This document shows, in pieces, positions 19,646 to 28,732 of a DNA stretch of 64,000 nt. The DNA lies in contig JAFWWB010000066.1 in NCBI GenBank assembly GCA_017518185.1, positions 1 to 64,000 on the forward strand, in the 5' to 3' direction. The notes below the pieces were generated by a model. That model did no database searches and was not told where the DNA came from. It was given only the letters and a program-made list of their open reading frames with translations. The translations under genes and the position numbers were made by a program. Position 1 is the first letter of the stretch. Each line of letters opens with the position of its first letter. This DNA is from Lachnospiraceae bacterium (GTDB lineage Bacteria > Bacillota > Clostridia > Lachnospirales > Lachnospiraceae).

Positions 19646-20896
19646 ATGCTCTTTAATAAGAAAAAGGAAAATCTGGTTTCTACTACACCGGCTCCGATTT
19701 CACCCGAACAGGAGGCTGCCAGGTTAAAGGTGCTTGAATCGCAGCTGGACTTCCTGCGTGATCCCAAGAGACCCGAAAACCAGACGGAGGACGGCCCCAA
19801 ACCGCCCCAGAGGCCTTCGCTCAGAAGCCTGCCTCCCCATATGAGGGATGCTCAGCTGAAAGCTATGAGAGAACAGGCCGCTGCAAAGGCGGCTGAAGAG
19901 GGCGGAAGCGCTTCTGACGGTGCTGAGAGTTCTGTGGGTGCTCCGGCAGTGCATCAGCAGACTGTGCAGCTACAGACACAGCCCCAGATGGTACAGCTTC
20001 AGGCCCAGGCTCAGACAGCACCACAGCCCCAGGCTGCTCCGCAGGCTCAGGCCGCACCCCAGCCGCAGACAGCGCCTGTACAGCAGTCACAGCCTCTGCA
20101 GCCCCAGCCTCTCCAGCTGCAGCCGGATAATGCTCCGGTACAGACTCAGGCTCAGGCACAGGGTCAGACACAGATACAGCTTCAGCCCCAGGCACAGGTT
20201 CTTCCTGTACAGGGCGGACAGCAGCGTCCCGGTGTCCTGCCTGTACAGGGCGGACAGACGCTTCCCGGAATGCTGCCTTTAGGAGGGCCCCAGGCCCAGG
20301 CTTCTTCACAGGCACCTTCCCAGCCTTCGCTGCTGGCACAGGAGCCTTCGAAAGCTCCTGCGGTCCACAATAATGTGGCTCCGGCGGTACAGCCTCCGGA
20401 ATCACTTGTACATCCCGGCAGCGGACTGCTTGGTCCCGGGCCTCAGGATGAAAAAAAGGAAGCTGCGCCTGTCCAGCAGGGAGTGAAACCGCAGCCTATC
20501 GTTCAGGCAGCCCCGGAAAAGGCTCCTGATCCCCAGAGTCTCAGCCGGAGCCGTCAAATGGCATATAAGACTGCCGTGGTGAAAGGCCCCGGAGAAGCTG
20601 CTGAAGCTCCCATGCCTGCTATTCCCGGCCAGCCCGAGGCAGAGATACCTGCTGCCGCGGATGCACCGCAGGAGGCTGCCGCAGCCGGAGAACAGGCTAA
20701 GGAAGCTCCCGCTGAAGAGGGCAGGGAAGCGGCTGCAGAAGAAAAAGAAGAAAAACCCGCGGAGATAAAAAATCCTCTTCCCACGCCCAAAAAGCACGTT
20801 CCGAAAGAGATGGATTTTGATCTTGTCCCCGAGACGAAAGATATGCATTTTGATGTCGTTGACATGAACAATATCGATTTCTATGACCTCGAATGA
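19646..20896 (+). CDS. Gln/Pro/Ala-rich low-complexity protein of unknown function
   Basis: A 416-residue soluble, probably disordered protein. Residues 1-90 are ordinary and charged. Residues about 105-190 are almost only Gln, Ala, Pro and Leu. Near residues 188-215 a 12-residue unit of the type VLPVQGGQxxPG occurs twice and partly a third time (36-bp DNA period near 20204-20280). The acidic-aromatic C-terminal tail (about 390-416, ending NNIDFYDLE) looks like a short binding motif. There is no signal peptide or membrane helix. It begins two bases after the glycosyltransferase stop and lies just before ftsK. A role as a division or translocase partner would be a guess based only on position. 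Confidence 0.72.
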   Translation: MLFNKKKENLVSTTPAPISPEQEAARLKVLESQLDFLRDPKRPENQTEDGPKPPQRPSLRSLPPHMRDAQLKAMREQAAAKAAEEGGSASDGAESSVGAPAVHQQTVQLQTQPQMVQLQAQAQTAPQPQAAPQAQAAPQPQTAPVQQSQPLQPQPLQLQPDNAPVQTQAQAQGQTQIQLQPQAQVLPVQGGQQRPGVLPVQGGQTLPGMLPLGGPQAQASSQAPSQPSLLAQEPSKAPAVHNNVAPAVQPPESLVHPGSGLLGPGPQDEKKEAAPVQQGVKPQPIVQAAPEKAPDPQSLSRSRQMAYKTAVVKGPGEAAEAPMPAIPGQPEAEIPAAADAPQEAAAAGEQAKEAPAEEGREAAAEEKEEKPAEIKNPLPTPKKHVPKEMDFDLVPETKDMHFDVVDMNNIDFYDLE

Positions 20897-20914
20897 TGAT
20901 TGAAAGGAGAAGCC

Positions 20915-22201
20915 TTGGCTTCGGGAGGTAAAAGACAGGGGAGTAAAGCCCCGGCAAAAAGAAAGAGCTCAACAGCGCCCAGACGCAGGAGCGCAGCAGG
21001 AACAGCTAAAAAGAGTAAACAGGCTGAAGCGGATTTTATGCAGGAGATAGGACTGTTTATTCTTTTTTGTGTGCTTATATTTATAGCATTATGTATCTAC
21101 GGAGCTATAGGAGGCAGCCTCGGTCCGTTTATCAAAAGCCTCTTTGTGGGGCTTACGGGCATCTCAGCCTATTATCTGCCTGTATTCCTTACGGTGGTAC
21201 TCATATATACCGCCCTGCTGTCGGAAGGAAAGGGGAACATGCGGCAACGCATCTGCGTTGGGGCCTTTGTGATCATCCTCGGTATATTCTTCGGACTTAT
21301 CGGCAGCGATACCGAAGCCATACTGGAAGGATCGGAAAGCTACGGCACTTTTACGGCTCGTTTCGGAAATGAATGTTCCACGCTGTATAAGCTGCAGACA
21401 GGCGGAGGAGTGATCTTCGGACTGTTTTCACTGCTCATGAACCGCCTGTTTGGCAGGGGGGGAGCGATTTTTATAACCATACTGCTTTTCATCACAGCGA
21501 TACTTGTGTTCCTTGGCAGATCCGTTCTCAGAAATATCGCACTCTGGCTCACAAGGGTGCAGGACGGTATAGAAGAACGCCGGGAAGAGCGCATGAGGGA
21601 GCGTGAGCAGCAGCTTGAATACGAAGATCCCGAGGAAGAAGCCCGGAGGCTGCGCAGGGAAGAACGACGCAGGGAGCTGGCTGCCGGTCATCAGCGTGAA
21701 AAGGAACTGAAAGAAGAAAGGGCAAGGGAACAGAGCCGTCAGAGAAAAGAAGCGCAGGATGCCCAGCAGGAAGAAAGAAAGAGACGGCGTGAAGAGCTGC
21801 TGCGCAGCAGACGCGAGGCAGAGGAAAGAGCGGATGATGCCCGCATACTCAGCGCATCAGCTTCTAAAAGAAGACAGCTTTCCTACGGAGGGCTTGAAGA
21901 ACGCATTCCCGAACAGCATAAGCTGGATGACATACATGAGATAACTCTGATGGAAAATGAGGCAGCTAACGCTCCCGTTGAGGAGGAGATCAGGGCAGTT
22001 ACAGCTCCCCTGCCTTCATATAATGAGGATATCTCGGAGATAAGTCCTGTCGGCGGATATGACGCTTATCGCGATAACGGGAACGTTTACTCCGGTGATC
22101 CCGCGGCAGACTATGAAGACCCCGGTTTGAACGAAGCTGCCTCCTCTGCCAGAACCGGCCGGAGCGGACGAAGTGAGCGCAGCGGAGGGATCTTCCCCTG
22201 A
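20915..22201 (+). CDS. ftsK: DNA translocase FtsK/SpoIIIE, N-terminal membrane part (split gene, first half)
   Basis: Membrane anchor and linker of the septal DNA pump. From a TTG start at 20915, favoured because AAAGGAGA lies five bases upstream (20903-20910), 428 codons encode a basic N-terminus, four membrane segments within about residues 40-205, and a long Arg/Glu-rich helical linker (about 210-320). The frame ends at TGA 22199-22201 in the low-complexity linker, before any motor motif. The motor continues in the +1 frame at 22173, and the frame change coincides with a copy of the 44-bp repeat. Codons 22131-22198 are open in both frames, so one inserted or lost base there would join the halves. 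A true two-gene arrangement, a disabling mutation or a sequencing error are all possible. Confidence 0.85.
   Translation: MASGGKRQGSKAPAKRKSSTAPRRRSAAGTAKKSKQAEADFMQEIGLFILFCVLIFIALCIYGAIGGSLGPFIKSLFVGLTGISAYYLPVFLTVVLIYTALLSEGKGNMRQRICVGAFVIILGIFFGLIGSDTEAILEGSESYGTFTARFGNECSTLYKLQTGGGVIFGLFSLLMNRLFGRGGAIFITILLFITAILVFLGRSVLRNIALWLTRVQDGIEERREERMREREQQLEYEDPEEEARRLRREERRRELAAGHQREKELKEERAREQSRQRKEAQDAQQEERKRRREELLRSRREAEERADDARILSASASKRRQLSYGGLEERIPEQHKLDDIHEITLMENEAANAPVEEEIRAVTAPLPSYNEDISEISPVGGYDAYRDNGNVYSGDPAADYEDPGLNEAASSARTGRSGRSERSGGIFP
22157..22192 (+). repeat. Partial copy of the 44-bp repeat at the ftsK frame break
   Basis: The last 36 bases of the repeat are present (ending GAGGGATC), with about four mismatches to the full copy at 22440. 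The following TTCCCC is also shared with that copy. The upstream ftsK frame reads through it as [13 protein letters not shown] and stops just after, whereas the downstream frame reads VSAAEGSSP, the same as at the full copy. The GTG start of the downstream frame lies inside it. Confidence 0.82.
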
Positions 22202-24002
22202 TGAAGAACCCATGCCTGCAGAGGTAAAGCTTCCAGATGAAAGCCTTTATAATACAGAGCCCGAACCGGAGATCCCCTTTGAAACACCGGCGGAAACTGT
22301 AAAGCCTGCAGCTGCCGAAAAGCAGGAAGCCGTATCCGCGACTTCTAAAAATGTAGCTGCTTCTTCTGTCATCCCGACCGGAGCAAACGCAGACGCCTCT
22401 TCTGTCATCCCGACCGAAGCAAACGCAGACGCCTCTTCTGTCATCCCGACCGGAGCAAACGCAGTGAGCGCAGCGGAGGGATCTTCCCCCGCGAAGAAGA
22501 AGGAATATGAGAAGCCTCCTCTTGACCTTTTAAAGGAGAGCAAAAAGAGCAAGGGAATAGAGAACGAACTGGAGATCCAGGAACTTAAGAAGCAGCTTGT
22601 GGATACACTTAAATCTTTCGGCGTCAGCGCTGAGGTCATGGCTGTCTCGCAGGGTCCTTCGGTCACCCGTTTCGAGCTGAAGCTTGGAGAAGGCATAAAG
22701 GTCAATAAGATCGTTAATCTTGCCGACGACCTTAAGCTGAACCTTGCAGCAGAAGAGATAAGGATAGAGGCGCCTATTCCCGGCAAGGCCGCGGTAGGCA
22801 TCGAGATCCCCAATAAGGAGCGTATCCCCGTATCCTTGAGGGAGCTCATCGGTTCAAAGGAATTCAAGAAAGCGGAATCCAAACTGTCCTTTGCAGTGGG
22901 AAAGGATATTGGCGGGCAGGTTATCATAGGGGATATCGCAAAGATGCCCCATCTGCTGATAGCCGGTACCACAGGATCCGGTAAATCGGTTTTTACCAAC
23001 TCCATAATACAGAGCATACTCTTTAATGCAGAGCCCGAAGAGGTCAAGCTTATACTCATAGACCCCAAAGTTGTGGAGTTTTCGGTATATAACGGCATTC
23101 CCCATCTGCTGATGCCTGTGGTCACCGATCCGAGAAAAGCTAACACGGCACTTGCCTGGGCGGTGGCAGAGATGGAAAGGAGATATAAACTTTTTGCCGA
23201 TCATGAGGTAAGAGGCCTTAACGCATACAACGAACTGGTGGCGGCCGGAAAGATCACGGATGAGAACGGAGAACCAGTGGAAGCCCTTTCCCGTCTGGTT
23301 ATCGTGGTGGACGAGCTGGCGGATCTTATGATGGTGGCCGGTAAAGAGGTTGAAGGATCGATCTGCCGTATCGCACAGCTGGCAAGAGCTGCAGGCATAC
23401 ATCTGGTCATAGCTACCCAGAGACCTTCGGTGGACGTCATCACAGGTCTTATCAAGGCGAATATGCCCAGCCGTGTGGGACTTAAGTGCGGCAGCGGTAT
23501 AGATTCCAGGACCATACTGGACAGCGTAGGCGCCGAAAAACTCCTGGGCTATGGAGATATGCTTTACCTGCCCCAGGGCTTTAATAAGCCTCTCCGTGTA
23601 CAGGGTGCCTTTGTTTCCGACGAAGAGGTTCAGAAGGTTGTGGAGTTCCTGAAGAACAATACCGCTAAAGAACAGGTCTATGACGAAAAAGTCATTGAAG
23701 AGATGAACGCCATCAGCACCACCAAACAGGCAGAACAGCCGCAGGAGGAGGAAGGAGATGCCTCACCCGCGGATGATGTGGACGAGTACTTTGACGAAGC
23801 CTGCCGTGTTGTGGTTGAAAAAGGAAAGGCATCAAGCGGAATGCTTCAGAGAGTATATAAGATAGGCTTCAACAGGGCTGCCAGGATACTGGACCAGATG
23901 GAGAGCAAAGGAGTTGTAGGACCCGAAGAGGGTACCAAGCCCAGAAAGGTTCTCATGACTGCCGAGCAGCTGGAACAATTCATTAAGGAGCGAAAAGGAT
24001 GA
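22173..24002 (+). CDS. ftsK: DNA translocase FtsK/SpoIIIE, motor and gamma domains (split gene, second half)
   Basis: ATP-driven double-stranded DNA pump that clears chromosome DNA from the closing septum. The 609 codons start at GTG 22173 with GGAG eight bases upstream, or are reached by a +1 shift from the preceding frame. Residues 1-110 are low-complexity linker including three repeat-encoded units ([12 protein letters not shown] type). The motor has Walker A GTTGSGKS near residue 270 and Walker [14 protein letters not shown] near 380. The winged-helix gamma domain that reads orienting DNA motifs covers about 530-609 ([28 protein letters not shown] region). It overlaps fhs by four bases. 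If not joined to the membrane part, this would make a soluble motor. Confidence 0.88.
   Translation: MSAAEGSSPDEEPMPAEVKLPDESLYNTEPEPEIPFETPAETVKPAAAEKQEAVSATSKNVAASSVIPTGANADASSVIPTEANADASSVIPTGANAVSAAEGSSPAKKKEYEKPPLDLLKESKKSKGIENELEIQELKKQLVDTLKSFGVSAEVMAVSQGPSVTRFELKLGEGIKVNKIVNLADDLKLNLAAEEIRIEAPIPGKAAVGIEIPNKERIPVSLRELIGSKEFKKAESKLSFAVGKDIGGQVIIGDIAKMPHLLIAGTTGSGKSVFTNSIIQSILFNAEPEEVKLILIDPKVVEFSVYNGIPHLLMPVVTDPRKANTALAWAVAEMERRYKLFADHEVRGLNAYNELVAAGKITDENGEPVEALSRLVIVVDELADLMMVAGKEVEGSICRIAQLARAAGIHLVIATQRPSVDVITGLIKANMPSRVGLKCGSGIDSRTILDSVGAEKLLGYGDMLYLPQGFNKPLRVQGAFVSDEEVQKVVEFLKNNTAKEQVYDEKVIEEMNAISTTKQAEQPQEEEGDASPADDVDEYFDEACRVVVEKGKASSGMLQRVYKIGFNRAARILDQMESKGVVGPEEGTKPRKVLMTAEQLEQFIKERKG
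22368..22439 (+). repeat. Two tandem truncated copies of the 44-bp repeat, in frame in ftsK
   Basis: Two units of 36 bp (22368-22403 and 22404-22439) each begin GTCATCCCGA, contain the first 25 bases of the dispersed repeat and then ACGCCTCTTCT. They differ by one base. They encode 12 residues each ([12 protein letters not shown] and [12 protein letters not shown]) and run directly into the full copy at 22440. Confidence 0.88.
22440..22489 (+). repeat. Full copy of the 44-bp repeat plus TTCCCC, in frame in ftsK
   Basis: Starts GTCATCCCGA, ends GAGGGATC at 22483 and is followed by TTCCCC as at 22192. It encodes [17 protein letters not shown] in the ftsK linker. Same element as the intergenic copy at 9985-10028, in the opposite orientation. 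Confidence 0.88.
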
Positions 24003-25666
24003 AGAGCGATATCGAGATAGCAAGGGAAGCACAGGCAAAGCCCATAACAGAGATAGCTGCAGGGCTGGGTATAAGCGAAGAAGAGCTGGAGCCCTACGGA
24101 CGTTTTAAGGCCAAGCTTTCAAACGCCTGTCTCAAAAGACTTTCGGAGAAAAAGCCCGGAAAGCTGATACTCGTCAGCGCCATCAATCCCACCCCCGCCG
24201 GAGAAGGTAAGACTACCATAAGCGTTGGTCTGGCCCAGGCATTTGCTAAAGAGGGAAAGTCGGCGGTACTGGCGCTGCGCGAGCCCTCCCTCGGCCCCTG
24301 CTTCGGCATAAAGGGCGGCGCGGCCGGAGGCGGCTACAGCCAGGTTATCCCCATGGACGAGATCAACCTGCATTTTACCGGGGATTTCCACGCCATAACT
24401 TCCGCAAATAACCTGCTTGCTGCTCTTCTGGATAACCATATACAGCAGGGCAACGCCCTTAACATTGATCTTCGCAGGGTCGTTTGGAAACGCTGCCTTG
24501 ATATGAACGACAGGGCCCTGAGGAACATCGTGGTGGGTCTTGGAGATAAGAATGACGGTTTTGTACGCGAAGATCATTTCGTGATCACCGTGGCCAGCGA
24601 GATCATGGCAATATTATGTCTTTCGGCCGATATGGCGGACCTTAAGCGCAGACTATCTGAAATAATAGTGGCTTATGACCTGGAGGGCAGGCCCGTGACT
24701 GCTGGTGAGCTCAGGGCTGTGGGGCCCATGGCTGCACTTCTTAAGGATGCCCTAAAGCCCAACCTGGTACAGACCCTTGAAAATACCCCCGTGCTCATTC
24801 ACGGAGGTCCCTTCGCCAATATCGCCCACGGCTGCAACTCGGTCATCGCCACAAAGACTGCCATGCGGCTCGGGGATTACTGTATCACCGAGGCCGGCTT
24901 CGGAGCTGATCTGGGCGCCGAGAAGTTTCTGGATATCAAGTGCCGGAAGAGCGGCTTAAAGCCTGATGCGGTGGTCATAGTTGCCACCATAAGAGCCCTT
25001 AAGTATAACGGAGGCGTGGCAAAGACCGACCTTAAGAAGGAAGACCTTGCGGCTCTGGAGCGCGGCTCCGCAAACCTGATAAGACATGTTGAGAATATAA
25101 GAAAATACGGACTGAACGTTGTTGTCACCATAAACCGTTTTGCGGAAGATACAGCTGCCGAAACGGAATTCCTTACGAAGCTCTGCGAAAAGCTGGGAGT
25201 TTCCTTTGCGGTATCCGAGGTCTTCGCAAAGGGCGGAGAAGGCGGCCGGGAGCTTGCCAAAGCTGTTATCGGTCTCTGCGAAAAGCCTTCGGAGCTGAAG
25301 TTCATGTATGAGGACAGCGACAGTATAGAGGATAAGATAAGAGCCGTGGCCACAAAGATATACGGCGCCGCGGATGTGGAGTTTTCCTCATCTGCCTCAA
25401 AGGAGCTTAAGCGTCTTACAGAGCTTGGCTTCGGAAAACTGCCCGTATGCATTGCCAAAACACAGTATTCGTTTTCGGATGAACCCAAGGCGCTGGGAGC
25501 GCCGGAAGGCTTTACCTTCCACATCAGGGACGTATATGTATCCGCCGGGGCAGGCTTTGTTGTAGCTCTTTCCGGCAGCATACTTACCATGCCCGGCCTT
25601 CCCGCCAGCCCCGCAGCATACAATATAGACGTGGATGACGACGGCAACATAACCGGATTGTTTTAA
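23999..25666 (+). CDS. fhs: Formate-tetrahydrofolate ligase
   Basis: Cytoplasmic enzyme that makes 10-formyl-THF from formate, THF and ATP, entry point of the one-carbon pool and of the methyl branch of the acetyl-CoA pathway. The 555-residue length is that of the family. Visible are the phosphate loop TPAGEGKTT at about residues 65-73, the [21 protein letters not shown] region near 95 (given here only as landmark ends EPSLGP and GGYSQ), and HFTGDFHAI near 125. The start overlaps the ftsK stop (ATGA). folD follows 32 bases later with its own strong ribosome site. No tetrahydrofolate riboswitch is visible; there is no space for one. Confidence 0.97.
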   Translation: MKSDIEIAREAQAKPITEIAAGLGISEEELEPYGRFKAKLSNACLKRLSEKKPGKLILVSAINPTPAGEGKTTISVGLAQAFAKEGKSAVLALREPSLGPCFGIKGGAAGGGYSQVIPMDEINLHFTGDFHAITSANNLLAALLDNHIQQGNALNIDLRRVVWKRCLDMNDRALRNIVVGLGDKNDGFVREDHFVITVASEIMAILCLSADMADLKRRLSEIIVAYDLEGRPVTAGELRAVGPMAALLKDALKPNLVQTLENTPVLIHGGPFANIAHGCNSVIATKTAMRLGDYCITEAGFGADLGAEKFLDIKCRKSGLKPDAVVIVATIRALKYNGGVAKTDLKKEDLAALERGSANLIRHVENIRKYGLNVVVTINRFAEDTAAETEFLTKLCEKLGVSFAVSEVFAKGGEGGRELAKAVIGLCEKPSELKFMYEDSDSIEDKIRAVATKIYGAADVEFSSSASKELKRLTELGFGKLPVCIAKTQYSFSDEPKALGAPEGFTFHIRDVYVSAGAGFVVALSGSILTMPGLPASPAAYNIDVDDDGNITGLF

Positions 25667-25698
25667 ATTATTACATGTTATAAAAGGAGGTTACGACC

Positions 25699-26538
25699 AT
25701 GGCACAGCTTATCGACGGAAAAAGGATCTCGGCGGAGATCAAGGATGAAGTAAAGGCACGTGTCTCGGCCATGAAGGCTGAGGGGAAGAGCGTCTGCCTT
25801 GCAGTGATACTTGTGGGAGAGGATCCCGCATCCAAAGTTTATGTAGGTAATAAGAAAAAGGCCTGTGAGTATACCGGCATAGAATCGCTTTCCTATGAGC
25901 TCCCCGCAGAGACCACGGAGGAAGAACTGCTTGGGCTGATACATAAGCTCAATGCGGATGATAAAGTAAACGGCATACTTGTCCAGTTCCCCCTTCCCAT
26001 TCATATCGATGCGAAGAAGGTTATAAACGCCATATCCCCCTTAAAGGATGTGGACGGCTTCCATCCGGTGAATACCGGCGCCATGCTGAACGGCGATGCA
26101 GGCTTTCTTCCCTGCACCCCTGCAGGCATCATCGAGCTTTTGAAGAGAAGCGACGTGGATATCGAAGGAAAGGAGTGCGTGGTCATAGGCCGCAGCAATA
26201 TAGTAGGCAAGCCCATGAGCGTTCTGCTGCTCCGTGAAAACGGTACGGTAACCATCACCCATTCAAGGACAAAGGATCTGAAAGAGGTCTGCAAAAGGGC
26301 AGATATACTGGTAGCCGCTATCGGCAGGCCCAAATTCATAAACAGCGAGTATATCAAAGAAGGTGCGGTAGTCATAGATGTAGGCATACACCGTATGGAG
26401 AACGGAAAGCTCTGTGGAGACGTGGATTTTGATGATGTGGAACCTCATGTAAGCGCCATAAGTCCCGTTCCCGGCGGCGTTGGCCCCATGACCATAGCAA
26501 TGCTGATGAAGAACTGTGCTGACAGCGCAGAAATGTAA
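25699..26538 (+). CDS. folD: Bifunctional methylene-THF dehydrogenase/methenyl-THF cyclohydrolase
   Basis: Interconverts 5,10-methylene-, 5,10-methenyl- and 10-formyl-THF with NAD(P), the step after fhs. The 279-residue protein shows the catalytic region YVGNKKKACEYTGI with the key Lys (about residues 50-63), the QFPLP motif near 98, the DVDGFH motif near 119, and the Rossmann segment VVIGRSNIVGKPM near 156-168, ending in PVPGGVGPMT near 261. An AAAGGAGG site precedes the ATG at normal spacing. It forms a one-carbon pair with fhs; a third folate gene (5-formyl-THF cyclo-ligase) is at 38502. Confidence 0.97.
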   Translation: MAQLIDGKRISAEIKDEVKARVSAMKAEGKSVCLAVILVGEDPASKVYVGNKKKACEYTGIESLSYELPAETTEEELLGLIHKLNADDKVNGILVQFPLPIHIDAKKVINAISPLKDVDGFHPVNTGAMLNGDAGFLPCTPAGIIELLKRSDVDIEGKECVVIGRSNIVGKPMSVLLLRENGTVTITHSRTKDLKEVCKRADILVAAIGRPKFINSEYIKEGAVVIDVGIHRMENGKLCGDVDFDDVEPHVSAISPVPGGVGPMTIAMLMKNCADSAEM

Positions 26539-26546
26539 AGCGTATC

Positions 26547-28271
26547 ATGAAATGTCCCGACTGCGGGGCCCAGATCAAGGAAGGGATGCTGCTCTGCCAG
26601 GGCTGTGGCAGGGAACTTAAGCTGATCCCGGATTTTGAGCCCGAGATAGAAAACAAGATAAACGATACCCTCTCCGATATAAGTCATGATGCTTCGGGGC
26701 TTGATCTTATTGACCTTGATGTTGTGGCGGAGATAAAAGCAGAGTCCGATCCCGCAGATCCGGGTTCAGCGCTTTCCGCCACAAAAGAATTTGAAGGTAT
26801 GGACAGCCTTCCCGAGATCCCCGTTGCTGAAGAGGATTACAGCTACGAAGAGGAAGATCCTGAAAACGAAGAGCTGGACGAATTCGACGAGGAATACGAC
26901 GGCGACGACTACATCTATAATCTGGACGAATTTGAAGAGGATGAGGATGTGGCAAGGCAGCTTTTCCTCGCCTTCAGGGAGAGCAAACTACGCTGGCTCT
27001 ATCTGCTGATATTCCTTGTACTCCTTGTTTTTGCCGTACGCGGCATCATGAAGCTTTCGGAGAACATCTATGAGGATAACTCCCAGAGCTACCAGACCCG
27101 TCTGGCAAAGGAAGCTGCCGCGGAAGGCGACTATCCCACTGCAATAGAGTATATGGAAAAGGCACTCACCATCAATTCCGAAGATACTTCACTGAAATTT
27201 ACGCTGGTGGATTATTATTTCGAGAATATGGAGGACGAGAAGGCCCTTCTCATGCTCTGGGAGATAATCTACGCGGGTGATGTGAATTCGCGTCTGGCCT
27301 ACAAGCGCATGATAGATTACTATGCGGCCAGAAAGGATTACGTACGTATAGAACAGATACTTTCGGGCTGTCAGGACAGCGCCGTGCTCACCCAGTTCAA
27401 TGAATACCTTGCGAACCCGCCGGAGTTCTCCGAGACTCCCGGCACCTATGATTCCGTCATATGGCTTAAGCTTTCCGCCAATTCCAACGGAAGCATATAT
27501 TACACCCTTGACGGCACAGAGCCCACCACATCCAGTGAACTCTACACTTCGCCGATATACTTTGAGCTTGGCATTTATGAGATAAACGCCATTTTCATCA
27601 ACAGCTACGGCATAAAGTCGGATGTGGCTACAGGTCTGTACACCATAGACATACGCAAGCCTGACTCTCCCATGATCGAACCCGAAGAGGGCGAGTACGA
27701 GTCTCCCGAGCTCATCACTGCTGAAGCGCAGAAATTCTGCCGTATCTATTATACAACGGACGGCAGGGAGCCTACTGATGAGAGCACCGAGTATCTCGGC
27801 CCCGTTCCCATGCCCATAGGCCACAGCCATTTCATATTCGTGGCTTACAGCCAGGAGGGCGTTCCCGGAGAGATATCCGAAGCGGAATACGACCTGCTGC
27901 TGCAGCCCCAGATAGAGGCCTGGGATTACATCACAGCAATACAGCAGTACAACATGAACATCGGAAAGACTACCGATACGGAAGGGCATATGCCCGGATC
28001 CTCCTCACGCTTCGGTTATAACGTTACGGCTGCCATCAGCTTTGAGGATGATGAAGACCATATTTACTATATAATCACCGAGAATATGACGGATTCCTCG
28101 GAGGCCTCCATAAAGACAGGCGTTTATTATCTCGGAGAGATAAACGAGATGCTGCTGTACAAGGCTGTAAGGGACGAAGAGGATATGAGCTTCTCGATGG
28201 GAGCGGAGATATCGCCGGCGGATTATGCCGCGCCCGAGCCTGTCATAACAGAAGAGGAGCCTCTGCCCTGA
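26547..28271 (+). CDS. Zinc-ribbon, TPR and chitobiase-type (CHB_HEX_C) membrane protein of unknown function
   Basis: A 574-residue protein with a modular build. Residues 1-22 form a zinc ribbon (CPDCG and CQGCG). Residues 30-135 are very acidic. One membrane helix lies at about 148-165, so the ribbon would be inside and the rest outside. Residues about 180-275 contain TPR-like helices (AAAEGDYPTAIEYMEKAL). Two tandem CHB_HEX_C-like domains follow (about 300-370 with YYTLDGTEPTTSSELY, and 380-450 with YYTTDGREPTDESTEY). The C-terminal 120 residues are unassigned. It starts nine bases after folD and shares TGATG with rlmH. Role unknown; a sensor or scaffold linking cytoplasm and surface is conceivable but unproved. 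Confidence 0.82.
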   Translation: MKCPDCGAQIKEGMLLCQGCGRELKLIPDFEPEIENKINDTLSDISHDASGLDLIDLDVVAEIKAESDPADPGSALSATKEFEGMDSLPEIPVAEEDYSYEEEDPENEELDEFDEEYDGDDYIYNLDEFEEDEDVARQLFLAFRESKLRWLYLLIFLVLLVFAVRGIMKLSENIYEDNSQSYQTRLAKEAAAEGDYPTAIEYMEKALTINSEDTSLKFTLVDYYFENMEDEKALLMLWEIIYAGDVNSRLAYKRMIDYYAARKDYVRIEQILSGCQDSAVLTQFNEYLANPPEFSETPGTYDSVIWLKLSANSNGSIYYTLDGTEPTTSSELYTSPIYFELGIYEINAIFINSYGIKSDVATGLYTIDIRKPDSPMIEPEEGEYESPELITAEAQKFCRIYYTTDGREPTDESTEYLGPVPMPIGHSHFIFVAYSQEGVPGEISEAEYDLLLQPQIEAWDYITAIQQYNMNIGKTTDTEGHMPGSSSRFGYNVTAAISFEDDEDHIYYIITENMTDSSEASIKTGVYYLGEINEMLLYKAVRDEEDMSFSMGAEISPADYAAPEPVITEEEPLP

Positions 28272-28732
28272 TGACCCGCATCGAGATCATTGCCGTCGGC
28301 CGCATAAAGGAACGCTTTTACAGTGATGCCATAGCGGAATATGCAAAACGGCTTTCCGCTTACGTACGTTTCGATATCACGGAACTGAAGGATGAGAGCG
28401 AGGGCACAGCAGGGATACTTGATAAAGAAGGTGAACGTATAGCCGCAAAGCTGTCCGACAAAGCTTTTAAGGCAGTGCTTGCCATAGAAGGGAAGATGCT
28501 TGATTCCGAAGGTTTCAGCACCCTGATAGAAGAAAAGCAGAACAGCGGCATAAGCCATATACAGTTTGTCATCGGAGGCTCCGAGGGACTGTCGGATGAG
28601 ATAAAGCGCAGAGCCGACATGCTTATATCCTTTTCGCGGATGACCTTCCCGCACCAGCTGATGCGGCTTATACTCAGCGAACAGATATACCGTGCCTACA
28701 GGATAATGAGGCACGAGCCCTACCATAAATAA
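28271..28732 (+). CDS. rlmH: 23S rRNA pseudouridine-1915 N3-methyltransferase
   Basis: SPOUT methyltransferase that methylates pseudouridine 1915 in helix 69 of 23S rRNA on assembled ribosomes. The 153-residue length is a little under the usual 155-160. The knot motifs are present: FVIGGSEGLSDEIKRRA at about 98-114 and SFSRMTFPHQLMRLILSEQIYRA at about 117 onward, ending HEPYHK. The ATG overlaps the preceding stop by one base. Its TAA stop at 28730-28732 touches the stop of the convergent minus-strand methyltransferase gene with no gap. Confidence 0.97.
   Translation: MTRIEIIAVGRIKERFYSDAIAEYAKRLSAYVRFDITELKDESEGTAGILDKEGERIAAKLSDKAFKAVLAIEGKMLDSEGFSTLIEEKQNSGISHIQFVIGGSEGLSDEIKRRADMLISFSRMTFPHQLMRLILSEQIYRAYRIMRHEPYHK

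Noticed and set aside
22368..22483. Regularly spaced repeats that could suggest a small CRISPR array.
   Set aside because: The spacers are identical, the units are in frame in ftsK, and the repeat also occurs alone between genes. No cas genes are present.
22157..22489. Insertion sequence bounded by direct repeats within ftsK.
   Set aside because: The 250 bases between the repeat copies encode only linker sequence in frame; no transposase or terminal inverted repeats.
25679..25684. TATAAA just before the folD ribosome site as a -10 box.
   Set aside because: It touches the Shine-Dalgarno sequence, so transcripts starting there would lose it, and no -35 lies at proper spacing.
23999..25698. 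Tetrahydrofolate riboswitch for fhs or folD.
   Set aside because: fhs overlaps ftsK and the fhs-folD gap is only 32 bases, too short for the aptamer.
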